Assembly (NCBI GenBank): GCA_012515635.1
Contig: JAAYXZ010000048.1
Span: 1-9,466 of the forward strand
DNA length: 9,466 nt
Reading direction: 5' to 3'
Origin: Elusimicrobiota bacterium
GTDB taxonomy: Bacteria; Ratteibacteria; UBA8468; B48-G9; JAFGKM01
Below the pieces are notes generated by a model. That model was not told the origin of the DNA. It did not search any database and saw only the letters and a list, made by a program, of their open reading frames with translations. Positions 1 to 6,525 of this stretch are shown in pieces. Within the stretch, counting starts at the first letter, position 1. Each line of letters opens with the position of its first letter. The position numbers and the translations under genes are program-made.

Positions 1-421
1 AGTAAAAGACCGAAAAGCCCAGAGAGGAAGAACAAAAGGGAAAGCAGGGAAAGGCAATACTTTGTTTTACGGGGACTATGGATTACAGGCCGTAGCTCCG
101 GGTTGGTTCACAAATGTTCAGATAGAAGCGGGAAGAATTACGATTATGCACCATATGAAAAACCGTGGAAAATTATGGATAAGAGTATTCCCTGATAAAC
201 CGATTACTAAAAAGCCCGCAGAGAGCCGCTTGGGAAAAGGAAAAGGAGATGTTTCTCATTGGGTAGCGGTAGTTCTGCCCGGCAGGATGCTGTATGAAAT
301 AGGCGGGGTTCCTGAAGAGATGGCTGTTGAAGCGTTAAGGCGCGCAGGGCATAAAGTCGCTTTTAAAACAAAGATAGTTAAACGAGTTACATTTAAAAAG
401 AAACAAGAGGAAGAAATTTAA
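1..421 (+). CDS. rplP: 50S ribosomal protein L16 (5' end cut off)
   Basis: L16 is a large-subunit protein near the peptidyl transferase centre and the A-site tRNA elbow. The reading frame is open from base 2 with no start codon, so the N-terminus lies outside the window. Comparison with the family from memory suggests about six residues are missing; 139 are visible. The basic start with RGRTKGKAGKG, then YGLQAVAPGW, WIRVFPDKP (visible residues 59-67) and RLGKGKG (76-82) are characteristic L16 blocks. A TTG at 62 is internal, because the family sequence continues upstream of it without a break. It is the last gene seen of the S10-operon part, followed three bases later by rpmC. Identification is secure; only the start is unknown. 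Confidence 0.97.
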   Translation, partial: VKDRKAQRGRTKGKAGKGNTLFYGDYGLQAVAPGWFTNVQIEAGRITIMHHMKNRGKLWIRVFPDKPITKKPAESRLGKGKGDVSHWVAVVLPGRMLYEIGGVPEEMAVEALRRAGHKVAFKTKIVKRVTFKKKQEEEI

Positions 422-424
422 AAG

Positions 425-643
425 ATGAAAAGAGAAGAACTTAAAAAATGGCGCGAAGCAACTGTTGAAGAGATAGAAACAAAGTTGTCAGAGTTGCGGG
501 AACAAGCATATAAATTGAGACACCAACTTAAAATTGGGCAATTAAAGAATTTTTCCGCTACAACAAATATTAAAAAAGAGATAGCCGTGTTGAAGACCAT
601 TGTCGGGGAGAAAAATGGAAGCAAGAAAAAAAACAAAAGTTGA
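425..643 (+). CDS. rpmC: 50S ribosomal protein L29
   Basis: L29 is a small two-helix protein near the exit of the ribosomal polypeptide tunnel, close to the docking site for trigger factor and the signal recognition particle. The 72-residue product is mostly helical. It has the usual start MKREELKKWREATVEEIE and the family core around residues 31-56 (LRHQLKIGQLKN then IKKEIAVLKT). The ATG at 425 follows an AGAGGAAG Shine-Dalgarno at about 406-413, within the end of rplP. The last 8-10 residues are a Lys/Asn-rich tail beyond the conserved core. They are encoded in the 29 bases shared with rpsQ, so this tail is constrained by two frames. The order L16-L29-S17 is the canonical one. Confidence 0.95.
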   Translation: MKREELKKWREATVEEIETKLSELREQAYKLRHQLKIGQLKNFSATTNIKKEIAVLKTIVGEKNGSKKKNKS

Positions 644-881
644 AAAGACCGGTGAGGTTGTTAGCAGTAAGAATGAAAAATCAAGGGTTGTGCTTATTAA
701 AAGAAGAGTGCAACATCCTGTTTATAAAAAATATTTCAATAAAATTAAAAAAGTAATGGCTCACGATGAAAAAAACTTGTCTAAAGAAGGGGATATAGTA
801 AGGATTGTCCAGTGTAGGCCTTTAAGCAAAAGAAAAAGATGGAAAATAGTTGAAATTTCAGAGAGAGGAGCAGAGAGATAA
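615..881 (+). CDS. rpsQ: 30S ribosomal protein S17
   Basis: S17 is an early-binding small-subunit protein with an OB-fold that contacts 16S rRNA helices. The 88-residue product shows the family blocks GEVVSSKNEKSRVV (13-26), HPVYKKY (34-40), MAHDE (48-52), GDIVRI (59-64) and CRPLSKRKRW (67-76). The ATG at 615 was chosen because GGGGAG lies at 605-610 and the family starts about ten residues before the GEVV block. A TTG at 600 in the same frame adds only five residues and would place the ribosome binding site inside the gene. The gene overlaps the end of rpmC by 29 bases, including a run of eight A at 626-633. Translational coupling to rpmC is likely. The stop is one base from the rplN start. 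Confidence 0.95.
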   Translation: MEARKKTKVEKTGEVVSSKNEKSRVVLIKRRVQHPVYKKYFNKIKKVMAHDEKNLSKEGDIVRIVQCRPLSKRKRWKIVEISERGAER

Positions 882-882
882 G

Positions 883-1251
883 ATGGTCCAGTTAAGGTCG
901 GTTTTAATGGTTGCTGATAATACAGGTGCAAAGAAGATAATGGTTATAGGTATTCCAGGATATTCACGCAAAAGATATGCGCATGTTGGCGATATTGTTA
1001 TGGCCAGCGTGAAAGATGCCCTTCCTGATGGGGTTGTAAAGAAGAAAGAGAAGGTCAAGGCAGTTGTGGTAAGAACATCCAAGCCCATAAAAAGGGCTGA
1101 CGGGTCAACTATTAAATTTGACCATAACTCTGCGGTTATTATAGATGATGACAAAAACCCGAAGGGAACAAGAGTATTCGGACCTGTGCCTAAAGAGTTA
1201 AGAGAAAAACAGTTTACTAAAATCATATCTTTGGCGCCGGAGGTATTATAA
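883..1251 (+). CDS. rplN: 50S ribosomal protein L14
   Basis: L14 sits at the subunit interface of the 50S, forms part of bridges to 16S rRNA and is the docking site of the silencing factor RsfS. The product is 122 residues, the classic bacterial length, starting MVQLRSVLMVADNTGAKKIM. It has the conserved RADGSTIKFDHNSAVII (71-87), KGTRVFGPVPKELR (94-107) and C-terminal ISLAPEVL. The start at 883 matches the family length; a TTG at 850 in frame would add eleven residues encoded within the end of rpsQ. AGAGGAG at about 864-870 is a rather distant Shine-Dalgarno, so the one-base gap after the rpsQ stop suggests reinitiation. It is usually the first gene of the spc operon. Its stop overlaps the rplX start (TAATG). 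Confidence 0.97.
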   Translation: MVQLRSVLMVADNTGAKKIMVIGIPGYSRKRYAHVGDIVMASVKDALPDGVVKKKEKVKAVVVRTSKPIKRADGSTIKFDHNSAVIIDDDKNPKGTRVFGPVPKELREKQFTKIISLAPEVL

Positions 1252-1574
1252 TGAAACACAAAATCAAAAAGGGCGATTTTGTCCAGATAACAACAGGCAA
1301 AGATAGCGGTAAAAAGGGCAGAGTGATAAAGGTATTCCCGAAGTCAGGGAGAGCCCTTGTGGAAGGAATAAATTTTGTTCGTAAACACTCAAGACCTACC
1401 TCTGCTGATAAGCAGGGCGGTATAATGCAAATGGAAAAACCCATATCTTATTCAAATATGATGTTCTTTTGTATGAAGTGTTCAAAGCCAACAAGATTGG
1501 GTGTAAAAGTTCTTCAGGATGGAACAAAAACAAGATATTGTATGAAATGCAACGAAATAGCAGAGGTGAAGTGA
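1251..1574 (+). CDS. rplX: 50S ribosomal protein L24, zinc-ribbon type
   Basis: L24 is one of the first proteins to bind 23S rRNA and helps start 50S assembly; it lies close to the tunnel exit. The 107-residue product has a KOW motif near the N-terminus (KKGDFVQITTGKDSGKKGRV, residues 6-25), then the NFVRKHSRP segment. The C-terminal third carries two CMKC pairs (Cys74, Cys77, Cys97, Cys100) flanking KPTRLGVKVLQDG. This four-Cys ribbon is common in bacterial L24 but lost in the E. coli form, and probably binds zinc. The start has a strong GGAGGT site at 1239-1244, six bases upstream, and shares one base with the rplN stop. Identification is clear. Confidence 0.97.
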   Translation: MKHKIKKGDFVQITTGKDSGKKGRVIKVFPKSGRALVEGINFVRKHSRPTSADKQGGIMQMEKPISYSNMMFFCMKCSKPTRLGVKVLQDGTKTRYCMKCNEIAEVK

Positions 1575-1575
1575 C

Positions 1576-2121
1576 ATGGACTCACGGTTAAAAAAACATT
1601 ATAAAGAAACGGTTGTTCCTAAACTTATGAAAGAGATGGGATATAAAAACCCTCATCAGGTCCCGCGTTTGGTGAAAATTGTTTTGAATTCAGGGATAGG
1701 TAAAGACAACAAAGATGCGAAAATTCTTGAATCTGTTCAGAAAGATATAGCGCAGATTACAGGGCAAAAACCTGTTATCACAAGAGCGCGTAAATCCATT
1801 GCAGGATTTAATTTAAGGAAAGGGGATATCTGCGGTATTATGGTAACCCTGCGGGATAACAAGATGTATGAGTTTATTGATAGATTGATTACAGTCGCTT
1901 TACCTCGTGTAAGAGACTTTGACGGCTTGCCTGCGAATTCAAAGAACAACAAAGGCAGTTATACGATAGGAATTAAAGAACAAGTCATTTTCCCGGAGAT
2001 AGATTACAATACCGTATACAAAATAAAGGGATTTAATATAAGTATCGTCACCACAGCTAAAACGGCAAAAGAGACAATAGTGTTTTTAAGACAAATGGGT
2101 TTTCCTATCAGGGAGGATTAA
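1576..2121 (+). CDS. rplE: 50S ribosomal protein L5
   Basis: L5 binds 5S rRNA with L18 and places it in the central protuberance, where it also contacts the P-site tRNA and S13. The 181-residue product is of normal length and shows LVKIVLNSGIG (32-42), TGQKPVITRARKSIAGFNLR (62-81), the LPRVRDFDGLP signature (109-119) and IGIKEQVIFPEIDY (131-144). The ATG at 1576 lies one base after the rplX stop and has AGAGGTGA at 1562-1569 as Shine-Dalgarno. In E. coli, S8 represses the spc operon by binding mRNA around the rplE start. A small possible hairpin here is described under findings, but there is no proof of the same control. The gene stops immediately before the TTG of rpsN. Confidence 0.97.
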   Translation: MDSRLKKHYKETVVPKLMKEMGYKNPHQVPRLVKIVLNSGIGKDNKDAKILESVQKDIAQITGQKPVITRARKSIAGFNLRKGDICGIMVTLRDNKMYEFIDRLITVALPRVRDFDGLPANSKNNKGSYTIGIKEQVIFPEIDYNTVYKIKGFNISIVTTAKTAKETIVFLRQMGFPIRED

Positions 2122-2307
2122 TTGGCAAGAAAGAGTTTTTTCGAAAAGATGAAGAAGGAACCGAAGTTTCCTGTGCGCAGAAAAAATAGGTGCTGGAGAT
2201 GCGGTAGACCCAGAGCATATTACAGAAGATTCGGACTCTGCAGGTTGTGCTTTAGAGAACTTGCATCCAAAGGCGAAATTCCAGGTGTAAAGAAAGCAAG
2301 TTGGTAG
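2122..2307 (+). CDS. rpsN: 30S ribosomal protein S14, type Z (zinc-binding)
   Basis: S14 is a late-assembly protein of the 30S head near the A and P sites. At 61 residues this is the short, zinc-binding form, with Cys24-x2-Cys27 and Cys40-x2-Cys43 around GRPRAYYRRFGL, ending in the universal GEIPGVKKASW. The start is TTG at 2122, directly after the rplE stop with no base between, served by GGGAGG at 2111-2116. No ATG lies upstream in frame before that stop. The first internal Met (residue 10) would remove conserved N-terminal residues (ARKSFFEKMKKEPKF), so TTG is well supported. The TAG stop overlaps the Shine-Dalgarno of rpsH. Some bacteria hold a second, zinc-free S14 elsewhere; none is visible here. 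Confidence 0.97.
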   Translation: MARKSFFEKMKKEPKFPVRRKNRCWRCGRPRAYYRRFGLCRLCFRELASKGEIPGVKKASW

Positions 2308-2318
2308 GAGGAAAAACA

Positions 2319-2711
2319 ATGACAATGACGGACCCTGTTGCAGATATGATAACAAGAATAAGAAACGGAAATTTAGTTAATAAGGACTATGTGGTTATTC
2401 CGCATAGCAAATTCAAGGAAGAGATTCTTAAAGTTTTAAAAGAAGAGAACTTTATAAAGGACTACTCGGTGACAGAAGAAGGAAAAGCTAAATATCTTAA
2501 TGCTTTTTTGTATATTGGAAGACAAAAAGCAATAACTGAAATAAAAAGAGTTAGCAAACCGGGAAGAAGGGTATACATTGATAAAACCAAGATTCCCGAA
2601 ATTAAGTCCGGGTATGGAATAGCAGTTCTCTCTACTTCAAAGGGTATTTTAAGTAATAAGCAAGCTAAAGAGTCAGGAACAGGCGGAGAACTTCTTTTTT
2701 ACGTATGGTGA
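2319..2711 (+). CDS. rpsH: 30S ribosomal protein S8
   Basis: S8 binds the central domain of 16S rRNA (helix 21 region) and is needed early in 30S platform assembly. In E. coli it is also the translational repressor of the spc operon. The product has 130 residues, the usual size, with MTMTDPVADMITRIRNGN at the start, IKRVSKPGRRVY (75-86) and the C-terminal signature GYGIAVLSTSKGILSNKQA (98-116), followed by GGELLFYVW. The ATG at 2319 was chosen because AGGAGG at 2306-2311 is seven bases away; the ATG two codons later would be too far. A TTG at 2301 in frame lies upstream of that site and overlaps rpsN, so I rejected it. Confidence 0.97.
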   Translation: MTMTDPVADMITRIRNGNLVNKDYVVIPHSKFKEEILKVLKEENFIKDYSVTEEGKAKYLNAFLYIGRQKAITEIKRVSKPGRRVYIDKTKIPEIKSGYGIAVLSTSKGILSNKQAKESGTGGELLFYVW

Positions 2712-2718
2712 GGTTAAA

Positions 2719-3285
2719 ATGGCGCGATTAGGTAAAAAACCGATTTTGGTACCAGATAGTGTGAAAGTAAAGCGGGAACAGGATGCCCTTGTTTTCGAGG
2801 GAAAAGCTGGAAAAATGGAGCAGGGGATTCCTTTAGGAGTTGAAGTAAATATAGAAGGAAATATAATCACATTGAAGAATGTGATTTCACCTGAGGAAAG
2901 AAAACTTTACAGAAAAACAGAGGCATTACAGGGATTAACAAGACGTCTTATTCTGAACAAGATAAAAGGAGTAAGCGAAAGATTTGAAAAAGTTTTGGAA
3001 TTGCATGGAGTGGGATATAAGGGAGAGGTTCAGGGTAAAAAACTGATATTATCCCTTGAATTCTCAATTCCTATGGAGATTGCTATTCCTGATGGCATAG
3101 AGATAGAACTTCCCAGAAACACCATGATTTTTATCCGCGGAATAGATAAAGAACAGGTTGGAAATTTTGCGGCAACCGTAAGGGCTATATCTCCACCAGA
3201 GCCGTATAAAGGCAAGGGGATAAGATATCGTGGTGAATATGTAAGGCATAAGGCAGGTAAAACAGGAGCAGGAGCGGCGCAATGA
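2719..3285 (+). CDS. rplF: 50S ribosomal protein L6
   Basis: L6 binds 23S rRNA near the sarcin-ricin loop at the base of the L7/L12 stalk, close to where elongation factors act. The 188-residue product has the two similar alpha/beta domains of the family. It starts MARLGKKPILVPDSVKV, with GLTRRLILNKIKGVSERFEK (72-91), LHGVGYKGE (95-103) and the signature PPEPYKGKGIRY (159-170). It is a few residues longer than usual because of an Ala/Gly-rich end (KTGAGAAQ). The ATG at 2719 has GGTGAGG at 2707-2713 upstream, which overlaps the rpsH stop. Its TGA overlaps the rplR ATG by four bases (ATGA), a typical coupling arrangement. Confidence 0.97.
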   Translation: MARLGKKPILVPDSVKVKREQDALVFEGKAGKMEQGIPLGVEVNIEGNIITLKNVISPEERKLYRKTEALQGLTRRLILNKIKGVSERFEKVLELHGVGYKGEVQGKKLILSLEFSIPMEIAIPDGIEIELPRNTMIFIRGIDKEQVGNFAATVRAISPPEPYKGKGIRYRGEYVRHKAGKTGAGAAQ

Positions 3286-3659
3286 AGATGACAAAAGAAG
3301 ATAGAAGAAATAAAAGACATTTGAGGGTAAGAAAAAAAGTATCAGGTACATCGGAGATACCGAGAGTGGTTGTTTTCAGAAGCAACAAGGCATTATATGC
3401 TTCTCTTGTGAACGATGAAGAATCCCCGTGCAGGGTTTTGTTTACGGTCTCTAATCTCTCTGCTGAGTTTAAAAAAGATACAACTAAGGCAATAAAGGGG
3501 TATAACATCCAAGGCGCAGAAGATATAGGTAAACTTTTTGCTAATAAGTGCGTGGAACAAGGAATAACACAAGTTGTTTTTGACAGGGGCGGATATAAAT
3601 ACGGAGGCAGAGTAAGGGCTTTTGCCGAAGCCGCAAGAAAAGGAGGGTTGAAATTTTGA
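3282..3659 (+). CDS. rplR: 50S ribosomal protein L18
   Basis: L18 binds 5S rRNA together with L5 and carries it into the 50S central protuberance. The 125-residue product has the basic N-terminus (KEDRRNKRHLRVRKKVSGT), PRVVVFRSNKALYASLV (27-43) and the family block VVFDRGGYKYGGRVRAFAEA (98-117), ending GGLKF. In most relatives I remember His where Gly109 stands (YxYHGRV); this is a minor change. The ATG at 3282 overlaps the rplF stop by four bases; a second ATG at 3288 is possible and would drop two residues. AGGAG repeats within the end of rplF can serve as Shine-Dalgarno. The TGA stop lies within the TTGA that begins rpsE. Confidence 0.96.
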   Translation: MKMTKEDRRNKRHLRVRKKVSGTSEIPRVVVFRSNKALYASLVNDEESPCRVLFTVSNLSAEFKKDTTKAIKGYNIQGAEDIGKLFANKCVEQGITQVVFDRGGYKYGGRVRAFAEAARKGGLKF

Positions 3660-4135
3660 AGAAGAGACAAGTGCTTGATGCAATTGAGGAAAAGCATGTT
3701 GTTGTAGAAATCAGGCGGGTAATGAAGGTTACAAAGGGCGGTAAAAACCTTAATTTCAGGGCACTGGTAGTTGTCGGCGATGGGCAAGGAAACGCTGGGT
3801 TTGGAACAGGGAAAGCGGCCGAGGTTCCTGAAGCTATAAGAAAAGCATCTGAGAAAGCAAGAAAAAATATGATAACGGTGTCTATTGAAGATACCTCAAT
3901 ACCCCATGAAGTGAAATCAAAATATGGTGCATCCCGTGTAATTATTAAACCGGCGGTTCGCGGGCATGGAATGGTTGCAGGGAAATCTATGCGTGCATTT
4001 TTTGAGGTCTGCGGTATAGCAGATATTACCTGTAAATCGTTTGGTTCAACGAACCCTTTAAATGTAATAAAAGCTACAATGGACGCATTATCAAAACTTA
4101 AAAGGAAAGAAAATGATGAAGTTAGAATTGATTAA
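3656..4135 (+). CDS. rpsE: 30S ribosomal protein S5
   Basis: S5 lines the mRNA entry side of the 30S, interacts with S4 at the interface that governs decoding accuracy, and takes part in mRNA unwinding. The 159-residue product has the N-terminal dsRBD-like part with VVVEIRRVMKVTKGGKNLNF (15-34), RALVVVGDGQGNAGFGTGKA (35-54) and EVPEAIRKASEKARKN (56-71), then the C-terminal domain with GSTNPLNVIKATMDAL (130-145). The start is TTG at 3656 with AGGAGG at 3641-3646, nine bases away; it overlaps the rplR stop by four bases. Residues 101-115 differ from the pattern I know (GHG for GTG, AGK for AGG), as described under findings. The last 23 bases overlap rplO, and no rpmD follows. Confidence 0.97.
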   Translation: MKKRQVLDAIEEKHVVVEIRRVMKVTKGGKNLNFRALVVVGDGQGNAGFGTGKAAEVPEAIRKASEKARKNMITVSIEDTSIPHEVKSKYGASRVIIKPAVRGHGMVAGKSMRAFFEVCGIADITCKSFGSTNPLNVIKATMDALSKLKRKENDEVRID

Positions 4136-4574
4136 ACCACCTGCTGGAGCAACTCATAAAAAGCAACGGGTTGGAAGAGGAACTGGCTCAGGTCGCGGTA
4201 GAACATCAGGAAGAGGGCACAAGGGCCATAAAGCGAGAAAAGGGTTCTCTCATTCATTTAATTTTGAAGGCGGTCAGATGCCTTTAGCGAGAAGAGTGCC
4301 AAAATTTGGTTTTACGCATATTAAGAGCATTTATCCCGAGATAGTGAACTTGGATAAGATAGAAAAAAACTTTGAAGAGAATACCGTAATAACTCCTGAT
4401 GTCCTAAAAGCAAAAGGCGTTATAAAAAAAACAGCCCTTGTTAAAATTTTAGGAAAAGGCGAAATAAAGAAAAAATTTGAAATCCATGCACATATGTTTT
4501 CAGATACTGCCAAACAGAAAATAGAAAAGGCAGGCGGTCAACTGATTAACATTAAACAAGGAGAGAAGAAGTAA
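4113..4574 (+). CDS. rplO: 50S ribosomal protein L15
   Basis: L15 binds 23S rRNA in the 50S core and joins late in assembly. The 153-residue product has the Gly/Arg-rich, extended N-terminus (MKLELIKPPAGATHKKQRVG, then GRGTGSGRGRTSGRGHKGHK, 21-40), FEGGQMPLARRVPKFGF (51-67) and a C-terminal globular part with TPDVLKAKGVIKK (94-106) and AGGQ (140-143). Two ATG codons in tandem (4113 and 4116) could start it; the choice changes one residue. AAAGGAAAG at 4101-4109 is the only Shine-Dalgarno candidate, and it is very close to the starts. The gene begins within the end of rpsE (23-base overlap), where rpmD would normally stand. Its TAA shares a base with the secY ATG. Confidence 0.96.
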   Translation: MMKLELIKPPAGATHKKQRVGRGTGSGRGRTSGRGHKGHKARKGFSHSFNFEGGQMPLARRVPKFGFTHIKSIYPEIVNLDKIEKNFEENTVITPDVLKAKGVIKKTALVKILGKGEIKKKFEIHAHMFSDTAKQKIEKAGGQLINIKQGEKK

Positions 4575-5884
4575 TGCTGGGTGGTTTCAGAGATAGTTTT
4601 AAGGTTCCTGACCTAAGAAGAAGAATTGTCACAACAGTCCTTCTTTTAGCGGTCTACCGGATAGGTTGCTATGTGCCGTCACCTGGTATAGACGGCAGAG
4701 CCCTTGCGAGTTTTTTTGAGCATATTCCTAACACATTGCTTGGGCTTGCAGACCTTTTTTCAGGGGGCGCTCTCGGCAATGCTACGATTTTCGCTCTTGG
4801 AATAATGCCATATATCAGTGTCTCCATTATCCTTGAGCTTTTGACAGCTATTGTCCCTTATTTTGACAACCTGCGCAGAAGTGGGATGGAAGGAAGGCGC
4901 AAACTTACCCAGATTACACGGTTTGGAACAGTGGGGCTTTGTGTATTTCAGGGATTAGCAATAAGTATGTGGCTTGAAAACCCTGCGCATTTTAACGAAT
5001 TGGTAATAGTTCCGAATCCGGGATGGCTTTTTAGATTTATTACTGTGATAACGCTTACCACAGGAACGATGTTTCTTATGTGGCTGGGAGAGCAGATAAC
5101 TGATAAGGGAATAGGCAACGGAATCTCTCTTATCATTACTGCAAGCATTATTTCAAGAATGCCGATAGCGTTTCATAAGGTTATCCAGTTAACCGCTGCG
5201 GGAGAGATGCATTTTATATCTGTTCTGGTTATGATAGCATTGCTTTTTCTTGTAGTTGCTTTTGCAATTATAATAAACGAAAGTGAAAGAAGGATACCTG
5301 TGCAATATGCCAAAAGAGTGGTGGGGAGAAAGGTCTACGGAGGGCAGACGACTTATCTTCCGATAAAACTCAATCAAGGGGGAGTTATTCCCCTTATATT
5401 TGCTATCTCTATCCTTACCTTTCCTGCTACTTTTTTGACTGTATCAACTAACAGGGTGTTGCAGAAGATTGCTTCTTTACTGACCCCTACAGGCGGGGTA
5501 GGAATGTTACTCTATACTATTCTCATAATATTCTTCTGTTATTTTTATGCGAGTATGATTTTTAATCCTGATAACGTAGCGGACGACCTTAAAAAATATG
5601 GCGGCTTCATACAGGGAATAAGGCCGGGAAAATCAACAGCGGCATATCTGGAGAAAATCCTGAACCGCTTAACTCTGCCGGGCGCCCTTATGTTAACAAG
5701 TATTGCGATTTTACCATATATAATGATGCACATTGACAAAAGGATTCCTTATAGCGTGGCAAGTTTATTCGGCGGCGCAGGTGTCTTGATTGTTGTCTCT
5801 GTTTTACTTGAAACCTTAAGACAAGTGGAGTCCCACCTTCTTGTAAGGCACTATCAGGGATTCCTTAAAAAAGCAAAAAGATGA
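4574..5884 (+). CDS. secY: Protein translocase channel subunit SecY
   Basis: SecY is the ten-helix pore of the SecYEG translocon, passing unfolded preproteins across the inner membrane and letting membrane segments out sideways. The 436-residue product has the family layout. A first helix is near 17-34. The plug-like segment GLADLFSGGALGNATIFALG lies at 57-76, running into helix 2. GEQITDKGIGNGIS (172-185) is followed by further membrane spans at about 185-205 and 213-234. The cytoplasmic loop ESERRIPVQYAKR is at 236-248, and LNQGGVIPLIFA at 266-277. The SecA/ribosome-binding loop contains NPDNVADDLKKYGGFIQGIR (331-350), then PG. The C-terminal block holds SLFGGAGVLIVVSVLLETLR (397-416). AAGGAGAG at 4558-4565 is a strong ribosome binding site. 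The TGA overlaps the adk ATG (ATGA). Confidence 0.98.
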   Translation: MLGGFRDSFKVPDLRRRIVTTVLLLAVYRIGCYVPSPGIDGRALASFFEHIPNTLLGLADLFSGGALGNATIFALGIMPYISVSIILELLTAIVPYFDNLRRSGMEGRRKLTQITRFGTVGLCVFQGLAISMWLENPAHFNELVIVPNPGWLFRFITVITLTTGTMFLMWLGEQITDKGIGNGISLIITASIISRMPIAFHKVIQLTAAGEMHFISVLVMIALLFLVVAFAIIINESERRIPVQYAKRVVGRKVYGGQTTYLPIKLNQGGVIPLIFAISILTFPATFLTVSTNRVLQKIASLLTPTGGVGMLLYTILIIFFCYFYASMIFNPDNVADDLKKYGGFIQGIRPGKSTAAYLEKILNRLTLPGALMLTSIAILPYIMMHIDKRIPYSVASLFGGAGVLIVVSVLLETLRQVESHLLVRHYQGFLKKAKR

Positions 5885-6525
5885 GAAAAAGGGTTCTTAT
5901 ATTGCTTGGTCCCCCAGGTGCGGGTAAAGGGACGGTAGGTAACAGCTTAAGCAAGCAATGGGGAATACCGATTATCTCTTCAGGAGACATTCTAAGAGAG
6001 CATTTGAAGGCAAACACGGATATAGGGAATATAGCTAAAAAATATGTAGAGTCCGGCGAATTAGTTCCTGATGATGTTGTTGAGGGGATGATAGCTGACG
6101 AACTAAAAAAGACAATATACGCTAACGGTTTTATAATTGATGGATTCCCAAGAACGGTTAATCAGGCAAAAATGCTGGACAAAATCATTGAAAACACGAA
6201 TACAAAGGTGCTTTATCTGAAAGCAGATGACGATTTTCTTGTTAACCGCCTTTCCAAAAGAAGGGTCTGCGAGGGATGTGGGAAAACATATCATCTAATT
6301 AACATTTCCCCGCAAAAAGAAGGTATCTGCGATATCTGTGGCGGGAAACTCATTCAGAGAGCGGATGATAGGGAAGATGTGGTAAGAAGAAGATTGGCGG
6401 CATATAAAGAATTGACAACCCCTTTAATAGAGTATTATGACAGAAAAAAGATACTCTTCAGCGTTAATGGAAACGGGGAACTCATAGATACATTAACAGA
6501 GATAAAGAAGACGTTTGAATGGTAA
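5881..6525 (+). CDS. adk: Adenylate kinase with zinc-binding LID domain
   Basis: Adenylate kinase (EC 2.7.4.3) reversibly makes two ADP from ATP and AMP in the cytoplasm, balancing adenylate pools. The 214-residue product is of the long type. The P-loop GPPGAGKGT is at residues 10-18, SSGDILRE (33-40) belongs to the AMP-binding part, and DGFPRT is at 87-92. The LID has Cys130-x2-Cys133 and Cys150-x2-Cys153, a structural zinc site typical of Gram-positive and many other bacteria. RADDREDVVRRRL (160-172) holds the catalytic arginines. No clear Shine-Dalgarno precedes the ATG, which overlaps the secY stop by four bases, so translation is probably coupled to secY. It overlaps map by seven bases. 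Confidence 0.98.
   Translation: MRKRVLILLGPPGAGKGTVGNSLSKQWGIPIISSGDILREHLKANTDIGNIAKKYVESGELVPDDVVEGMIADELKKTIYANGFIIDGFPRTVNQAKMLDKIIENTNTKVLYLKADDDFLVNRLSKRRVCEGCGKTYHLINISPQKEGICDICGGKLIQRADDREDVVRRRLAAYKELTTPLIEYYDRKKILFSVNGNGELIDTLTEIKKTFEW

Noticed and set aside
600..614. Earlier TTG start for rpsQ
   Set aside because: It would add only five residues, overlap rpmC further and place the GGGGAG ribosome binding site inside the gene; ATG 615 fits better.
850..882. Earlier TTG start for rplN
   Set aside because: The start at 883 gives exactly 122 residues, the family length, and the extra residues have no likeness to L14.
2301..2318. Earlier TTG start for rpsH
   Set aside because: It would lie before the AGGAGG site that clearly serves ATG 2319.
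3185..3787. 200-codon open frame on the - strand across rplF, rplR and rpsE
   Set aside because: It lies fully opposite conserved ribosomal genes, has no ribosome binding site worth noting, and its product shows no recognisable family; it is a shadow of purine-rich, stop-poor coding on the + strand. The same holds for the other - strand frames, such as 7940-8302 and 8068-8442.
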